Shown in pieces: positions 1 to 7,856 of a stretch of 38,853 bases of DNA. The notes below the pieces were generated by a model that was given only the letters and a program-made list of their open reading frames with translations, searched no databases and was not told the DNA's origin. The position numbers were made by a program, and so were the translations under genes. Source of the stretch: an uncultured Clostridium sp. (GTDB taxonomy: Bacteria; Bacillota; Clostridia; TANB77; CAG-508); the NCBI GenBank assembly GCA_900557045.1, contig USQY01000011.1, positions 1-38,853 of the forward strand, written 5' to 3'. Within the stretch, counting starts at the first letter, position 1. Every line of letters begins with the position of its first letter.

Positions 1-53
1 TAATTAAGTCATTTAAACTAAATTAATATTTTACTTTAGAGCGTAAAACTATT

Positions 54-103
54 AAATGCAAAAATAAAGAATTAACTAATGTTAATTCTTTATTTTTGCA
101 TTT
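54..103 (-). terminator. Long perfect hairpin at the end of the 107-aa gene
   Basis: Two perfectly complementary 23-base arms (54-76 and 81-103) are separated by a 4-base loop. The right arm overlaps the last codons and stop of the minus-strand gene ending at 90. The arms are almost pure A/T, so it may be a weak intrinsic terminator or an mRNA 3' stabiliser. Confidence 0.55.
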
Positions 104-413
104 CTTCTTCTCTTACTTTTAACTTCATATTAGGTCTCTTTTTTGAATCCTTAATCTGTGCTTTGAGATTTTCTTTTATACTGTTTGTTTGCTTTTTTCT
201 TTTTTCTAAGCTTTCTTCTAATTTCATTATTCTTTCAATTTCTTTTCTATCATCATCTGAAAACTTATCAGTATCTTTTTCATTTATGCATTGTTCCCAA
301 TCAGTAATATCATCTATATTATTAATAAATTCTTCTTTACTCTCAAAGACAGCTTCCATAGTATTCTTTATTAGCTCTAATACAGTAGTTCTAGTCTTTG
401 TTTGACTTTCCAT
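90..413 (-). CDS. Hypothetical charged helical protein, 107 aa
   Basis: I do not recognise this gene. It encodes a 107-residue, strongly charged, probably all-helical cytoplasmic protein with a Lys/Glu-rich coiled-coil-like second half (about residues 45-107), no Cys and no membrane segment. The start is supported by a good ribosome binding site (GGAGG, about 7 bases before the ATG). The plus-strand frame over the same bases is hydrophobic low-complexity and has no ribosome binding site, so it is a shadow. It lies downstream of rpoD with an 84-bp gap and ends in a perfect AT-rich hairpin. No function can be assigned. Confidence 0.65.
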   Translation of the reverse strand: MESQTKTRTTVLELIKNTMEAVFESKEEFINNIDDITDWEQCINEKDTDKFSDDDRKEIERIMKLEESLEKRKKQTNSIKENLKAQIKDSKKRPNMKLKVREEEMQK

Positions 414-497
414 ATGTTCAACCTCCGATTTTATATAAATCTAAACATATTATTATATTAACATAAAATTTAACTAAAATCAAGTGTTTTATACAAA

Positions 498-1814
498 TTA
501 GTTCATATAATCTTTTAATTTTTTACTTCTACTTGGATGTCTTAACTTTCTTAAAGCTTTTGCTTCAATTTGTCTAATTCTTTCACGAGTAACCATAAAT
601 TCTTTTCCAACTTCTTCAAGTGTTCTAGCTTTTCCATCTTCTAAACCAAATCTAAGTTTTAAAACTTTAGCTTCCCTTGGTGTTAAAGTATTCATAACTT
701 CTTCTAATTGTTCCTTTAATAATGTATATGCAACAGAATCTTGTGGTGCTGGTGAATCATCATCTTGTATAAAATCACCTAAATGACTATCATCTTCTTC
801 TCCAATTGGTGTTTCTAATGATACTGGGTCTTGTGCTATTTTTTGAATTTCTAATACTTTTTCAACAGGTAATTCAATTTCTTTAGAAATCTCCTCTGGT
901 GTTGGTTCACGTCCTAATCTTTGTAATAGATCTCTTGATGTACGAATTAATTTATTAATTGTTTCTACCATATGAACTGGAATTCTTATTGTTCTTGCTT
1001 GATCTGCAATTGCTCTTGTTATAGCTTGTCTTATCCACCATGTTGCATATGTGCTGAATTTGTATCCTTTTGTATAATCAAATTTTTCAACAGCTTTTAT
1101 TAATCCCATGTTTCCTTCTTGTATTAAATCTAAAAATAACATTCCTCTACCAACATATTTCTTAGCTATACTTACAACCAATCTTAAATTTGATTCAGCA
1201 AGCTTTTGTTTTGCTTCTTCATCTCCTTCAAAAACTTTTTTAGCTAATTCTAATTCTTCTTCATAATTTAGTAAAGGTATTTTTCCAATTTCTCTTAAAT
1301 ACATTCTAACTGGATCTTCAACATTTACACCATCAAAATTATTAACATCTATATCTTCTAATTTTATTTCTTCTACTTCTTCTAAGTCTTCAAAATTTGG
1401 TTCTTCTAATTCCTCACTAAATACATTTACACCTATGTTTTCAAAAGTATCAAAAACTTCTTCTATTTGTTCTGTATTTGCTTCTCCTAATTGTGTTGCA
1501 AGCTCACCATAAGTAATTTTTCCATCTTTTTGTGCTTTTTTAATTATATTCATTACTTTTTCTTTGTCTAATTCATTTTTTTCTTCTTTTTGATTAACTG
1601 TTATAATTATTTCTGAATATTCATCCACTTTGGTTTTGGGTTTAATACTTTGTTTCACAACTTCTCCATTTCTCTTCTTGCTATCCTTAACATATTTTAT
1701 TACTACATCTAATCTGTCTAGTTCTTTTTTTGCTTGTTCTTCTGTTTTGCCAATAACTTCTGGAATTTCTACTTTTTGTATCATTTCTATTTCATCATTT
1801 TCAGATTTTTTCAT
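498..1814 (-). CDS. rpoD: RNA polymerase primary sigma factor (sigma A/RpoD) with N-terminal PASTA-like domain
   Basis: This is the housekeeping sigma factor, which directs RNA polymerase to -10/-35 promoters. Regions 1.2 to 4.2 are complete: DPVRMYLREIGKIPLL (about 167-182), the region 2 block around YATWWIRQAITRAI, IRIPVHMVE in region 3, and the C-terminal helix-turn-helix VTRERIRQIEAKALRKLR. Region 1.1 (about 85-140) is also visible. Ahead of it, residues about 12-75 look like a PASTA domain (IPEVIGKTEEQAKKELDRL, then VVKQSIKPKTKVDEYSEIII), a module normally found outside the cell on PBPs and PknB-type kinases. The gene follows dnaG by 12 bases, the classical macromolecular-synthesis operon order. 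Start: ATG after an AGGAGG-type site. Confidence 0.97.
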   Translation of the reverse strand: MKKSENDEIEMIQKVEIPEVIGKTEEQAKKELDRLDVVIKYVKDSKKRNGEVVKQSIKPKTKVDEYSEIIITVNQKEEKNELDKEKVMNIIKKAQKDGKITYGELATQLGEANTEQIEEVFDTFENIGVNVFSEELEEPNFEDLEEVEEIKLEDIDVNNFDGVNVEDPVRMYLREIGKIPLLNYEEELELAKKVFEGDEEAKQKLAESNLRLVVSIAKKYVGRGMLFLDLIQEGNMGLIKAVEKFDYTKGYKFSTYATWWIRQAITRAIADQARTIRIPVHMVETINKLIRTSRDLLQRLGREPTPEEISKEIELPVEKVLEIQKIAQDPVSLETPIGEEDDSHLGDFIQDDDSPAPQDSVAYTLLKEQLEEVMNTLTPREAKVLKLRFGLEDGKARTLEEVGKEFMVTRERIRQIEAKALRKLRHPSRSKKLKDYMN

Positions 1815-1826
1815 TAATTCTACCTC

Positions 1827-3632
1827 CTATTTTATTTTAGCTAATTTTATTATTATTTCATTTAAACTTTGTTCTAAACTAGCTATTTCTTCTTTTGTTA
1901 AATTATCTGTATTTTCAAGGGCTTGCACAATTTCATTTCTCATTGAAATCAATTTATCTTTTTCATAATTGTTTAAAATATCTTCTATACATTTATCTAC
2001 TTCTGATATTTCAAAATCATAAGCCATTACCCATGTTATGTAATTAATAATTTCTTCATCCTGAAATAAATCTAGCACATTATTAATACTATTTCCTTTT
2101 TCCAATTCTTCATACAATTTTTTAATTATTTGCCTATTTCTTTCGTTTTTTATATTTTCATAACTTATTTTACTTTTTAGCTTACTATATGATTCTTGTG
2201 GATAATTTATAAGAAGATATATTATCATATTTTCCTTTTTTGACACAGCATCATTATTACTTATTACTTGTGGTTTTGATTCATTTTTTACTACATTCTT
2301 TTTCTGTAATATTTTTTCATTCTGATTTTTACCATATATTAATTTATTTATTTCTGCATAAATTGCTTCTTTTGATATTTTATAATCAAGAGCTATTTTG
2401 TCTACATACACTTCTTTTTCAATATCGTTTTTGATTTTTGCAAGTTCTTTAGCTATTTCTGTTAAAAATTTTATTTTATCATTTGGATGATTTAAATCTA
2501 ATTTGCTTTTTAAAATTTTAACTTTATATTCTACTAATGAAATTGCATTATCAATACATTTTTGTAATCTTTCAGGGCCATACTTTAATATGTATTCATC
2601 AGGATCTTTAGCACCATCTAATTGTAAAATTCTAATATCACACCCTAAGTTTTGCAATATTTCTAATCCTCTTAATGTTGCTGCTTGTCCTGCACCATCA
2701 GAATCATATCCTATAATAACTTGTTGGCTGTTATTTCGTAATAATCGTCCTTGTGCTTCAGTTAGTGCTGTTCCAAGTGAAGCTACTACATTTGTTATTC
2801 CTCTTTGATGTAATGATATTGCATCCATATATCCTTCTACAATTAGTATTTTATCTATTTTTTGTTTCTTGGCAGCATATAATCCAAATAAATGTCTTCC
2901 TTTACTATATACAATATTCTCTGAAGAATTTATGTATTTAGGTGATTTTACATTTTGAATTTTATTATCTTCTAGTATTCTTCCCCCAAAAGCAATTACT
3001 CTTCCTCTTTCATCTTGTATTGGAAACATTAACCTTCTTCTGAACCTATCTATAAACTCTCCTTTTTCATTTTTATTTACTAAAGATGACGCTAATATTT
3101 CTTCATCTGTAAATCCTTGTTTTTTTAGAGTTTTATATAATTCATTAAAAGTACCTGAATATCCTATTAAAAAGGTTTGTAATGTATTATTATCTAATTT
3201 TCTTTTTTTAATATATTCTTGGGCTATTTTTGCTGTAGGCTTATATAGATTTTCATGATAAAATTGTGCTGCTTGTTTATTTATTTCATATACTCTTGAT
3301 TTTAAATGTGCAGTTTTATTGTCTTGAACATTATCTAATATTGGTAATGTTATATTAGCTCTATTTGCTAACATTTCTAAAGTTTCTTTGAACCCTATAT
3401 TTTCTATTTTACTTACGAAATGAAAAACATTTCCTCCTACACCACATCCAAAACAGTGAAATATTTGTTTATCTGGTGATACGGCAAAAGATGGTGATTT
3501 TTCGTTATGGAATGGACATAAGCCAAAAAAATTTCTCCCACTTTTTTTTAGATTAACATATTGAGAGATAATATCTACTATATCATTACTGTTTCTTATT
3601 TCATCTATAAGTTCATCACTATATCTTGCCAT
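1827..3632 (-). CDS. dnaG: DNA primase
   Basis: This primase makes RNA primers for lagging-strand replication, working with the DnaB-type helicase. The N-terminal CHC2 zinc finger is visible (CPFHNEKSPSF, then HCFGCGVGG, residues about 40-67), then the catalytic core with the TOPRIM motif (ILIVEGYMDAISLHQRG, about 262-280) and the acidic pair in IIGYDSDGAG. The C-terminal region (about 440-601) is the less conserved helicase-interacting part. Its length of 601 aa is normal. The start at MARYSDELIDEIRNSNDIVDII is typical of the family and has a GGAA-type site before it. It is transcribed with rpoD. The 220-bp region upstream carries an inverted repeat and no gene. Confidence 0.97.
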   Translation of the reverse strand: MARYSDELIDEIRNSNDIVDIISQYVNLKKSGRNFFGLCPFHNEKSPSFAVSPDKQIFHCFGCGVGGNVFHFVSKIENIGFKETLEMLANRANITLPILDNVQDNKTAHLKSRVYEINKQAAQFYHENLYKPTAKIAQEYIKKRKLDNNTLQTFLIGYSGTFNELYKTLKKQGFTDEEILASSLVNKNEKGEFIDRFRRRLMFPIQDERGRVIAFGGRILEDNKIQNVKSPKYINSSENIVYSKGRHLFGLYAAKKQKIDKILIVEGYMDAISLHQRGITNVVASLGTALTEAQGRLLRNNSQQVIIGYDSDGAGQAATLRGLEILQNLGCDIRILQLDGAKDPDEYILKYGPERLQKCIDNAISLVEYKVKILKSKLDLNHPNDKIKFLTEIAKELAKIKNDIEKEVYVDKIALDYKISKEAIYAEINKLIYGKNQNEKILQKKNVVKNESKPQVISNNDAVSKKENMIIYLLINYPQESYSKLKSKISYENIKNERNRQIIKKLYEELEKGNSINNVLDLFQDEEIINYITWVMAYDFEISEVDKCIEDILNNYEKDKLISMRNEIVQALENTDNLTKEEIASLEQSLNEIIIKLAKIK

Positions 3633-3702
3633 TTCGTGTTCCTTTCTAAAAAATAATATAACTAATATTAATATTCGACGAAAATTTTATAAATCCTGCA
3701 AA

Positions 3703-3735
3703 GTATTTACATAAACTTACAATTTATGTAAATAC
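3703..3735. promoter_or_regulatory. 13-bp inverted repeat upstream of dnaG-rpoD
   Basis: GTATTTACATAAA (3703-3715) and TTTATGTAAATAC (3723-3735) are perfect inverted copies about 70 bases upstream of the dnaG start. A further TTGTAAATATA lies just beyond. It could be an operator or a transcript hairpin. I found no convincing -10/-35 pair nearby. Confidence 0.4.
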
Positions 3736-3851
3736 ATATTTCTTGTAAATATACTTTTGCACATATTTTTTCGTAAGTAAACTTTTAATAGTAATTTCTT
3801 TAATAAGTATTTCATCTATAAATCAAATTAAACCACATCATAAAGTAGGAA

Positions 3852-3881
3852 AAAAGCGGACTTGCTCAGAGCTCCGCTTTT
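3852..3881 (-). terminator. Intrinsic terminator of carD
   Basis: The GC-containing stem AAAAGCGGA / TCCGCTTTT is flanked by A-runs and T-runs on both sides, so it works on either strand. It lies 8 bases after the carD stop and separates carD from dnaG-rpoD. Confidence 0.85.
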
Positions 3882-3888
3882 TATTTTC

Positions 3889-4476
3889 TTAATTTTGAGA
3901 TGTTCCTGTACCATCAAATGGAATAAATTTGCTAACTATATTATTGCTTATTTCTGATATATTATTATCATGTAATCTATTTTCTTCAAAAGAAACATTG
4001 ATTTTATTATCAATGATTTTTTCTATTTCTGATTGTGATACATGTTCTGCTAAAACTAGTTCGCTAATTAAAATTTGTTTAGCATTATTTAACATCTTTT
4101 TTTCTCCTGTAGATAATCCTTTTTCTTTTTGTTTAAAGCTTAAGTTTCTAACAACATCAGCTACTTCATATATGTCTCCACTTTTCATTTTGTCCATATT
4201 GTCTCTATATCTCTTATTCCAATTATCTGACATTTCTGTTTCATCTTCTTCTAGTATATTTAATACTTTTGAAACATCATTTTTATCTATTACATTTCTT
4301 ACACCTATTTCTACTGCCTTTTCTGTTGGTACCATTACCTTTACTTCTCCTGGCATTGAAATTATGTAATAATCTTGTTCCTCATTTAAAATATTCTTCT
4401 TCTCTATTGCATGTATAGTTCCTGCACCGTGCATTGGATATACTACTTCATCACCTACATTAAACATGTAAGACAC
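3889..4476 (-). CDS. carD: CarD-family transcriptional regulator
   Basis: CarD-type regulators bind the RNA polymerase beta subunit and stabilise open promoter complexes. The N-terminal Tudor-like RNA-polymerase-interacting domain is clear (FNVGDEVVYPMHGAGTI, residues 5-21, then IISMPGEVKVMVPTEKAVEIGVR at about 43-65). The helical C-terminal DNA-binding domain follows (about 75-165), including the SFKQKEKGLSTGEKKMLNNA region. The last ~30 residues are a variable tail. Length is 195 aa. The start follows a GGAAG site. It is a single gene with its own terminator. Confidence 0.93.
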   Translation of the reverse strand: MSYMFNVGDEVVYPMHGAGTIHAIEKKNILNEEQDYYIISMPGEVKVMVPTEKAVEIGVRNVIDKNDVSKVLNILEEDETEMSDNWNKRYRDNMDKMKSGDIYEVADVVRNLSFKQKEKGLSTGEKKMLNNAKQILISELVLAEHVSQSEIEKIIDNKINVSFEENRLHDNNISEISNNIVSKFIPFDGTGTSQN

Positions 4477-4552
4477 TTCCTTTCAATTAGCATTTTTATG
4501 AGTCAATAAAGGTTATTTTTCTTCTTAACTACAATTATAATTATACTACAAA

Positions 4553-4582
4553 AAATGGTAAAAGTCAAAGCTTTTACCATTT
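4553..4582 (-). terminator. Intrinsic terminator of dut
   Basis: A 12-bp stem (AAATGGTAAAAG / CTTTTACCATTT) with a 6-base loop is followed on the minus strand by a T-run. It lies between dut and carD. Confidence 0.8.
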
Positions 4583-4648
4583 ATTTTTTTGTATATTTTA
4601 TATTTTGCATTACAACTCACAGTAATGTATTTAAATTTCATTTTCTAC

Positions 4649-5110
4649 TTATTTAGAAGTAGAACCAAACCCTCCAACTCTTTCTCCTTCTGCTATATCA
4701 CCATCTATAATTTCATATTTTTTAAATATAGCTTGACCAATTACATCACCTTTTTTTATTTCTACATCTTTATCAAACATATTATAAAAAGCATACATAA
4801 AAGCACCATCATTATCTGGATTTCCATAATAATCAGCATCAATAATTCCAATACTATTTGCTAAAACTAATCCTTTTTTAAATGGATTTGAACTTCTATT
4901 ACATAACATTAAATATTCATCTTCTTGCATATAAGCCTTTAACCCTGTTTTAACTAAAGTTGGTTTTTGCCCTAATTTAAATGCTGGTATTACGCAGTCT
5001 TCAGCTGCCTCTATATCATATCCAGCTGAAAATTTTGTTTTTCTTACTGGCATATTAACCCCTTCATTTTCAAACCCTTTTGCTACTTCAAAACCTCTTA
5101 CTCTTTCCAT
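4649..5110 (-). CDS. dut: dUTP diphosphatase (trimeric dUTPase family)
   Basis: It hydrolyses dUTP to dUMP and pyrophosphate, keeping uracil out of DNA and feeding thymidylate synthesis. Family motifs in order: AGYDIEAAED (motif 1, residues 29-38), CNRSSNPFKKG (motif 2), GIIDADYYGNPDN (motif 3, with the catalytic Asp and substrate-binding Tyr), and the C-terminal lid VGGFGSTSK (motif 5). Length of 153 aa is normal for the homotrimeric family. It stands alone between two terminators or repeats. A copy of the leader repeat seen also before the 7683 and 13406 genes sits 20-60 bases upstream of the start. Confidence 0.93.
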   Translation of the reverse strand: MERVRGFEVAKGFENEGVNMPVRKTKFSAGYDIEAAEDCVIPAFKLGQKPTLVKTGLKAYMQEDEYLMLCNRSSNPFKKGLVLANSIGIIDADYYGNPDNDGAFMYAFYNMFDKDVEIKKGDVIGQAIFKKYEIIDGDIAEGERVGGFGSTSK

Positions 5111-5131
5111 TTTTCAATCATCCTTTTTACA

Positions 5132-5167
5132 AATATTTAGATTTTTTTGGTATCTATAAACCATTAA
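5132..5167. repeat. Leader repeat copy 1 (before dut)
   Basis: This short form of a dispersed repeat keeps the two ends (TATTTAG...TTTTTT and CTATAAACCATT) but lacks about 10 internal bases present in the copies at 7734 and 13422. All three lie just upstream of minus-strand start codons. Confidence 0.45.
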
Positions 5168-5281
5168 CTTTTGATATTATATTACAAAGTTTTATAAAAA
5201 TCATCACTTTTACAAAATTTTCTTTTATAAATTTAATACCTTCTATACAATTCACAATTCTATATCTAAAACAATAGAGTA

Positions 5282-5401
5282 GGCAAAATAAAATATATTA
5301 AAATGTAGTGAATGCGCAGTTTGGGAGCGTGAGCACACACACATTTTAACACACCCAAACGACCAGCAAAGAAACGGAATTTTAATATATTTTATTTTGC
5401 C
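5282..5401. repeat. Foldback (MITE-like) element, 120 bp
   Basis: Perfect 23-base terminal inverted repeats (5282-5304 and 5379-5401) enclose an inner stem formed by CAGTTTGGG and CCCAAACG. There is no open reading frame. The design matches the larger foldback at 35991-36181, including a central GCGTG-containing stem. The intergenic region 5111-5468 holds only this, the leader repeat and the 17-bp repeats. Confidence 0.7.
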
Positions 5402-5403
5402 GG

Positions 5404-5461
5404 CTACCTTATTTTGCCACCTACCTTATTTTGCCACCTACCTTATTTTGCCACCTACCTT
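5404..5461. repeat. 17-bp tandem repeat, 3 copies plus a partial
   Basis: CTACCTTATTTTGCCAC occurs at 5404, 5421 and 5438, with a partial copy at 5455. The unit contains TTATTTTGCC, which is the outer end of the foldback's right arm, so the array appears to be copies of that element's own terminus. Confidence 0.85.
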
Positions 5462-5468
5462 TCAAGCC

Positions 5469-6083
5469 CTAAACTTTCCTAATATTTTTACTTTCCACAA
5501 CCTCATATCGCAAAATACCACATCCCCCACTCACAATATTTTCCAACTCCTCTTTCGTAACCTCCACATAGCACTTAATATTATCCTCATAAACAACATT
5601 AACAATTCGTATATTATTTTTATTACAATAATACTTAAATCCCTCTAACTGTGCATACTCAATCTCAATTTCTGCTTCCAACCCAATTGTTTCTCTAGCA
5701 ATAGTAGCACTATTTATTACCTTAATAGTTGCATCAGAATATGCCCTAACTAATCCACCAGTTCCAAGTAAAATTCCACCAAAATACCTAGTAACCACAA
5801 CCAAAACATTACACAAATTATTTTTTCCTAAAATATTTAACATCGGACCTCCAGCAGTTCCACTTGGTTCCCCATCATCACTAAACCTTTCAACCACACC
5901 ACTTTCAGTCATAACCCTATATGCAAAGCAATTATGTCTTGCATCATGATACTGTTTTTTTATATCTTTTATTAAATTATTTGCCTGTTCCTCATTTTTA
6001 ATGTAACACAATGTGGCAATAAATTTAGATTTTTTCTCTACTATCTCTTCTTCTAATTTTTCTTCTTGAATTGTTAAAAACAT
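5469..6083 (-). CDS. yigZ: YigZ/IMPACT family protein
   Basis: This protein is of the YigZ/YvyE/IMPACT family, 204 aa, a small cytoplasmic protein with RNase H-like and ferredoxin-like halves. The biochemical role in bacteria is not settled. The UPF0029 signature is present: KSKFIATLCYIKNEEQA near the start, the HNCFAYRV stretch, FSDDGEPSGTAGGPML and VVVTRYFGGILLGTGGLVRAY (about residues 65-120). The C-terminal 70 residues are the variable second domain. It appears monocistronic. The coding strand is G/T-rich toward its 3' end. Confidence 0.93.
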   Translation of the reverse strand: MFLTIQEEKLEEEIVEKKSKFIATLCYIKNEEQANNLIKDIKKQYHDARHNCFAYRVMTESGVVERFSDDGEPSGTAGGPMLNILGKNNLCNVLVVVTRYFGGILLGTGGLVRAYSDATIKVINSATIARETIGLEAEIEIEYAQLEGFKYYCNKNNIRIVNVVYEDNIKCYVEVTKEELENIVSGGCGILRYEVVESKNIRKV

Positions 6084-6138
6084 ATTTTCTCCTATTCTTT
6101 TTTATTTTCAAAAAGTAGTCTTTTCCTACATTTTTTTC

Positions 6139-6340
6139 AAATCATATTTCTAATAAAAAATCATAACTTTTCTAATTCCAATAATATTTCTTATAAAAAA
6201 CCATAACTCTTCTAATTCAAATAATATTTCTTATAGAAAACCATAACTTTTATAATTCCAATAATATTTCTTATAAAAAAACCATAACTCTTTTAATTCA
6301 AATCATACTTCTATTAAAAAAATCATAACTCTCCTAATAC
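6139..6340. repeat. Minisatellite of about 41 bp, five copies
   Basis: Five imperfect units of 39-41 bases fill most of the gap between yigZ and the flavoprotein gene. Each reads approximately as AATAATATTTCTTATAAAAA followed by CCATAACTCTTCTAATTC. Odd and even copies differ at matching positions, suggesting an older two-unit duplication. No coding potential. Confidence 0.8.
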
Positions 6341-6366
6341 TTTCAACATTATATATTCTAATGTAA

Positions 6367-7683
6367 TTATCTACAATTTCCTGCAACATACCCTGTAGAA
6401 TATGCTATTTGCAAATTAAATCCACCCGTATATGCATCAACATCTATTATCTCTCCCGCAAAATATAACCCATTAACTATTTTTGATTCCATTGTTTTTG
6501 GATTAATCTCCTTTATACTAATTCCACCTGAAGTTACTATTGCATCATTTATTGGTCTAAAACCTGAAATAACTATTGTAAGTTTTTTTAATATTTTAAT
6601 TAGTTTTAATCTTTCTACTTTTGTTATTTCATTTACTTTTTTATCTGGATTTATATGTGATAATTCTATTATTGGTTCTATTAATTTTTGTGGCAATAAT
6701 TCTGATAAACTATTTTTAAATAATTTATTTTTTTCTTTTTCAAAATCTCTTAATAATCTCAAATCTAACTTTTCTTCACTTAATGCTGGTTTTAAATCAA
6801 TATTTAATAGTATTTTGCCTTCTTTTAATAATTGTTCAACATTTTTATATCTTAATAAATGTGCTGAACCACTTAGTATTGTTGGACCAGATACACCAAA
6901 ATGTGTGAATAACATTTCACCAAAATCTTGATAAATAATTTTATTTTTTTCTGTATCTTCAAATTTAATTTCAACATTTTTTAAACTTAATCCTTGTAAT
7001 GTTTTACATAATTTAAGAGAATTATTATATTTGCTTTCAAATACATATATATTATTTTTTTCTGCATTTTTTATGCTATTTGCTTCTACTGGAACTAATG
7101 AAGGTGAAATTTTTGTTATTGTATGTCCTAATTTTTCAGCCATTTCATATCCATCGCCTGTTGAACCTGTTGATTGATAACTTTTTCCACCTGTTGCCAA
7201 AATTACCTTATCTGCTTTTTCTATGACTTTTGTACCGTTTTTAATGTATTCTACACCTGAAACATCATCCGAATTTGTCAATATTTTTTCAACTTTTGCA
7301 TTAGTTATAATTGGTACTTTTAATTTTTTTAATTCTTCCATAAATGCATTTAATACATCCACAGATTTATCACTTACAGGAAAAATTCTATTTCCTCTTT
7401 CTTCTTTTACTTTAACATTATGTTTTTCTAAAAATTCAATTATATCTTTATTAGTAAATTGTTCAAAACTACTATATAAAAACCTTCCATTTCCTGGTAT
7501 GTTTTGAATAAATTCAGACATATCTAAACTACTTGTTATATTACATCTACCTTTTCCAGTAATAAGTAATTTTCTCCCTGGCATATTCATTTTTTCTAAA
7601 ATTATAACTTCATCACCATTTCTGGCAGATGATATTCCAGACATCATCCCAGCTGGGCCCGCTCCAATAATAATAACTTTCAT
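6367..7683 (-). CDS. NAD(P)/FAD-dependent oxidoreductase, BaiN/HI0933 (YhiN) family
   Basis: This 438-aa flavoprotein of the HI0933/BaiN family is a cytoplasmic oxidoreductase; substrates vary or are unknown, and only some members have been linked to bile-acid reduction. Visible features are the N-terminal Rossmann FAD motif VIIIGAGPAGMMSGI (3-17), the family motif PGRKLLITGKGRCNITS (about 35-51), ATGGKSYQSTGSTGDGYEMA (about 163-182) and the C-terminal FAD contact FAGEIIDVDAYTGGFNLQIA. The ATG overlaps the stop of a tiny upstream reading frame (ATGA), so translation may be coupled. It has no good ribosome binding site of its own. Confidence 0.92.
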   Translation of the reverse strand: MKVIIIGAGPAGMMSGISSARNGDEVIILEKMNMPGRKLLITGKGRCNITSSLDMSEFIQNIPGNGRFLYSSFEQFTNKDIIEFLEKHNVKVKEERGNRIFPVSDKSVDVLNAFMEELKKLKVPIITNAKVEKILTNSDDVSGVEYIKNGTKVIEKADKVILATGGKSYQSTGSTGDGYEMAEKLGHTITKISPSLVPVEANSIKNAEKNNIYVFESKYNNSLKLCKTLQGLSLKNVEIKFEDTEKNKIIYQDFGEMLFTHFGVSGPTILSGSAHLLRYKNVEQLLKEGKILLNIDLKPALSEEKLDLRLLRDFEKEKNKLFKNSLSELLPQKLIEPIIELSHINPDKKVNEITKVERLKLIKILKKLTIVISGFRPINDAIVTSGGISIKEINPKTMESKIVNGLYFAGEIIDVDAYTGGFNLQIAYSTGYVAGNCR

Positions 7684-7721
7684 TTTTTATTATATGGTAT
7701 TCCAATAATTTGAAACACCAT
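7680..7721 (-). CDS. Possible 13-aa leader peptide coupled to the flavoprotein gene
   Basis: A short frame (M V F Q I I G I P Y N K K) lies right after the only strong Shine-Dalgarno-like sequence here (AAAGGAG), and its TGA overlaps the ATG of the 438-aa gene. The main gene itself lacks a site, so coupling or re-initiation is plausible. The AGGAG-to-ATG gap is short (2 bases); the next in-frame codon, GTG, is better spaced. It could be chance. Confidence 0.3.
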   Translation of the reverse strand: MVFQIIGIPYNKK

Positions 7722-7733
7722 ATCTCCTTTTAT

Positions 7734-7782
7734 AATATATTTAGGTTTTTTAATAAAGGTTTTACCTATAAACCATTTATTA
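7734..7782. repeat. Leader repeat copy 2 (before the BaiN-like gene)
   Basis: TATTTAGGTTTTTTAATAAA is followed by GGTTTTACCTATAAACCATT. Nested pairings (AGGT/ACCT, GGTTT/AAACC) could fold as a hairpin. Close match to the copy at 13422-13470. Confidence 0.5.
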
Positions 7783-7856
7783 CTGTAGAAATATTTTTTA
7801 TAATTATAATAACTTATATAAATTTTTCTTTAACTCTCACTTTATTACCAATTATT

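Noticed and set aside
79..405. Plus-strand open frame of 108 codons opposite the first gene
   Set aside because: It has low-complexity hydrophobic Phe/Ser/Leu composition typical of the complement of an AT-rich gene, and no ribosome binding site. The minus-strand frame has a proper site and ordinary protein composition.
5404..6340. CRISPR array
   Set aside because: The 17-bp and 41-bp arrays are direct tandem repeats without unique spacers, and no cas genes are present.
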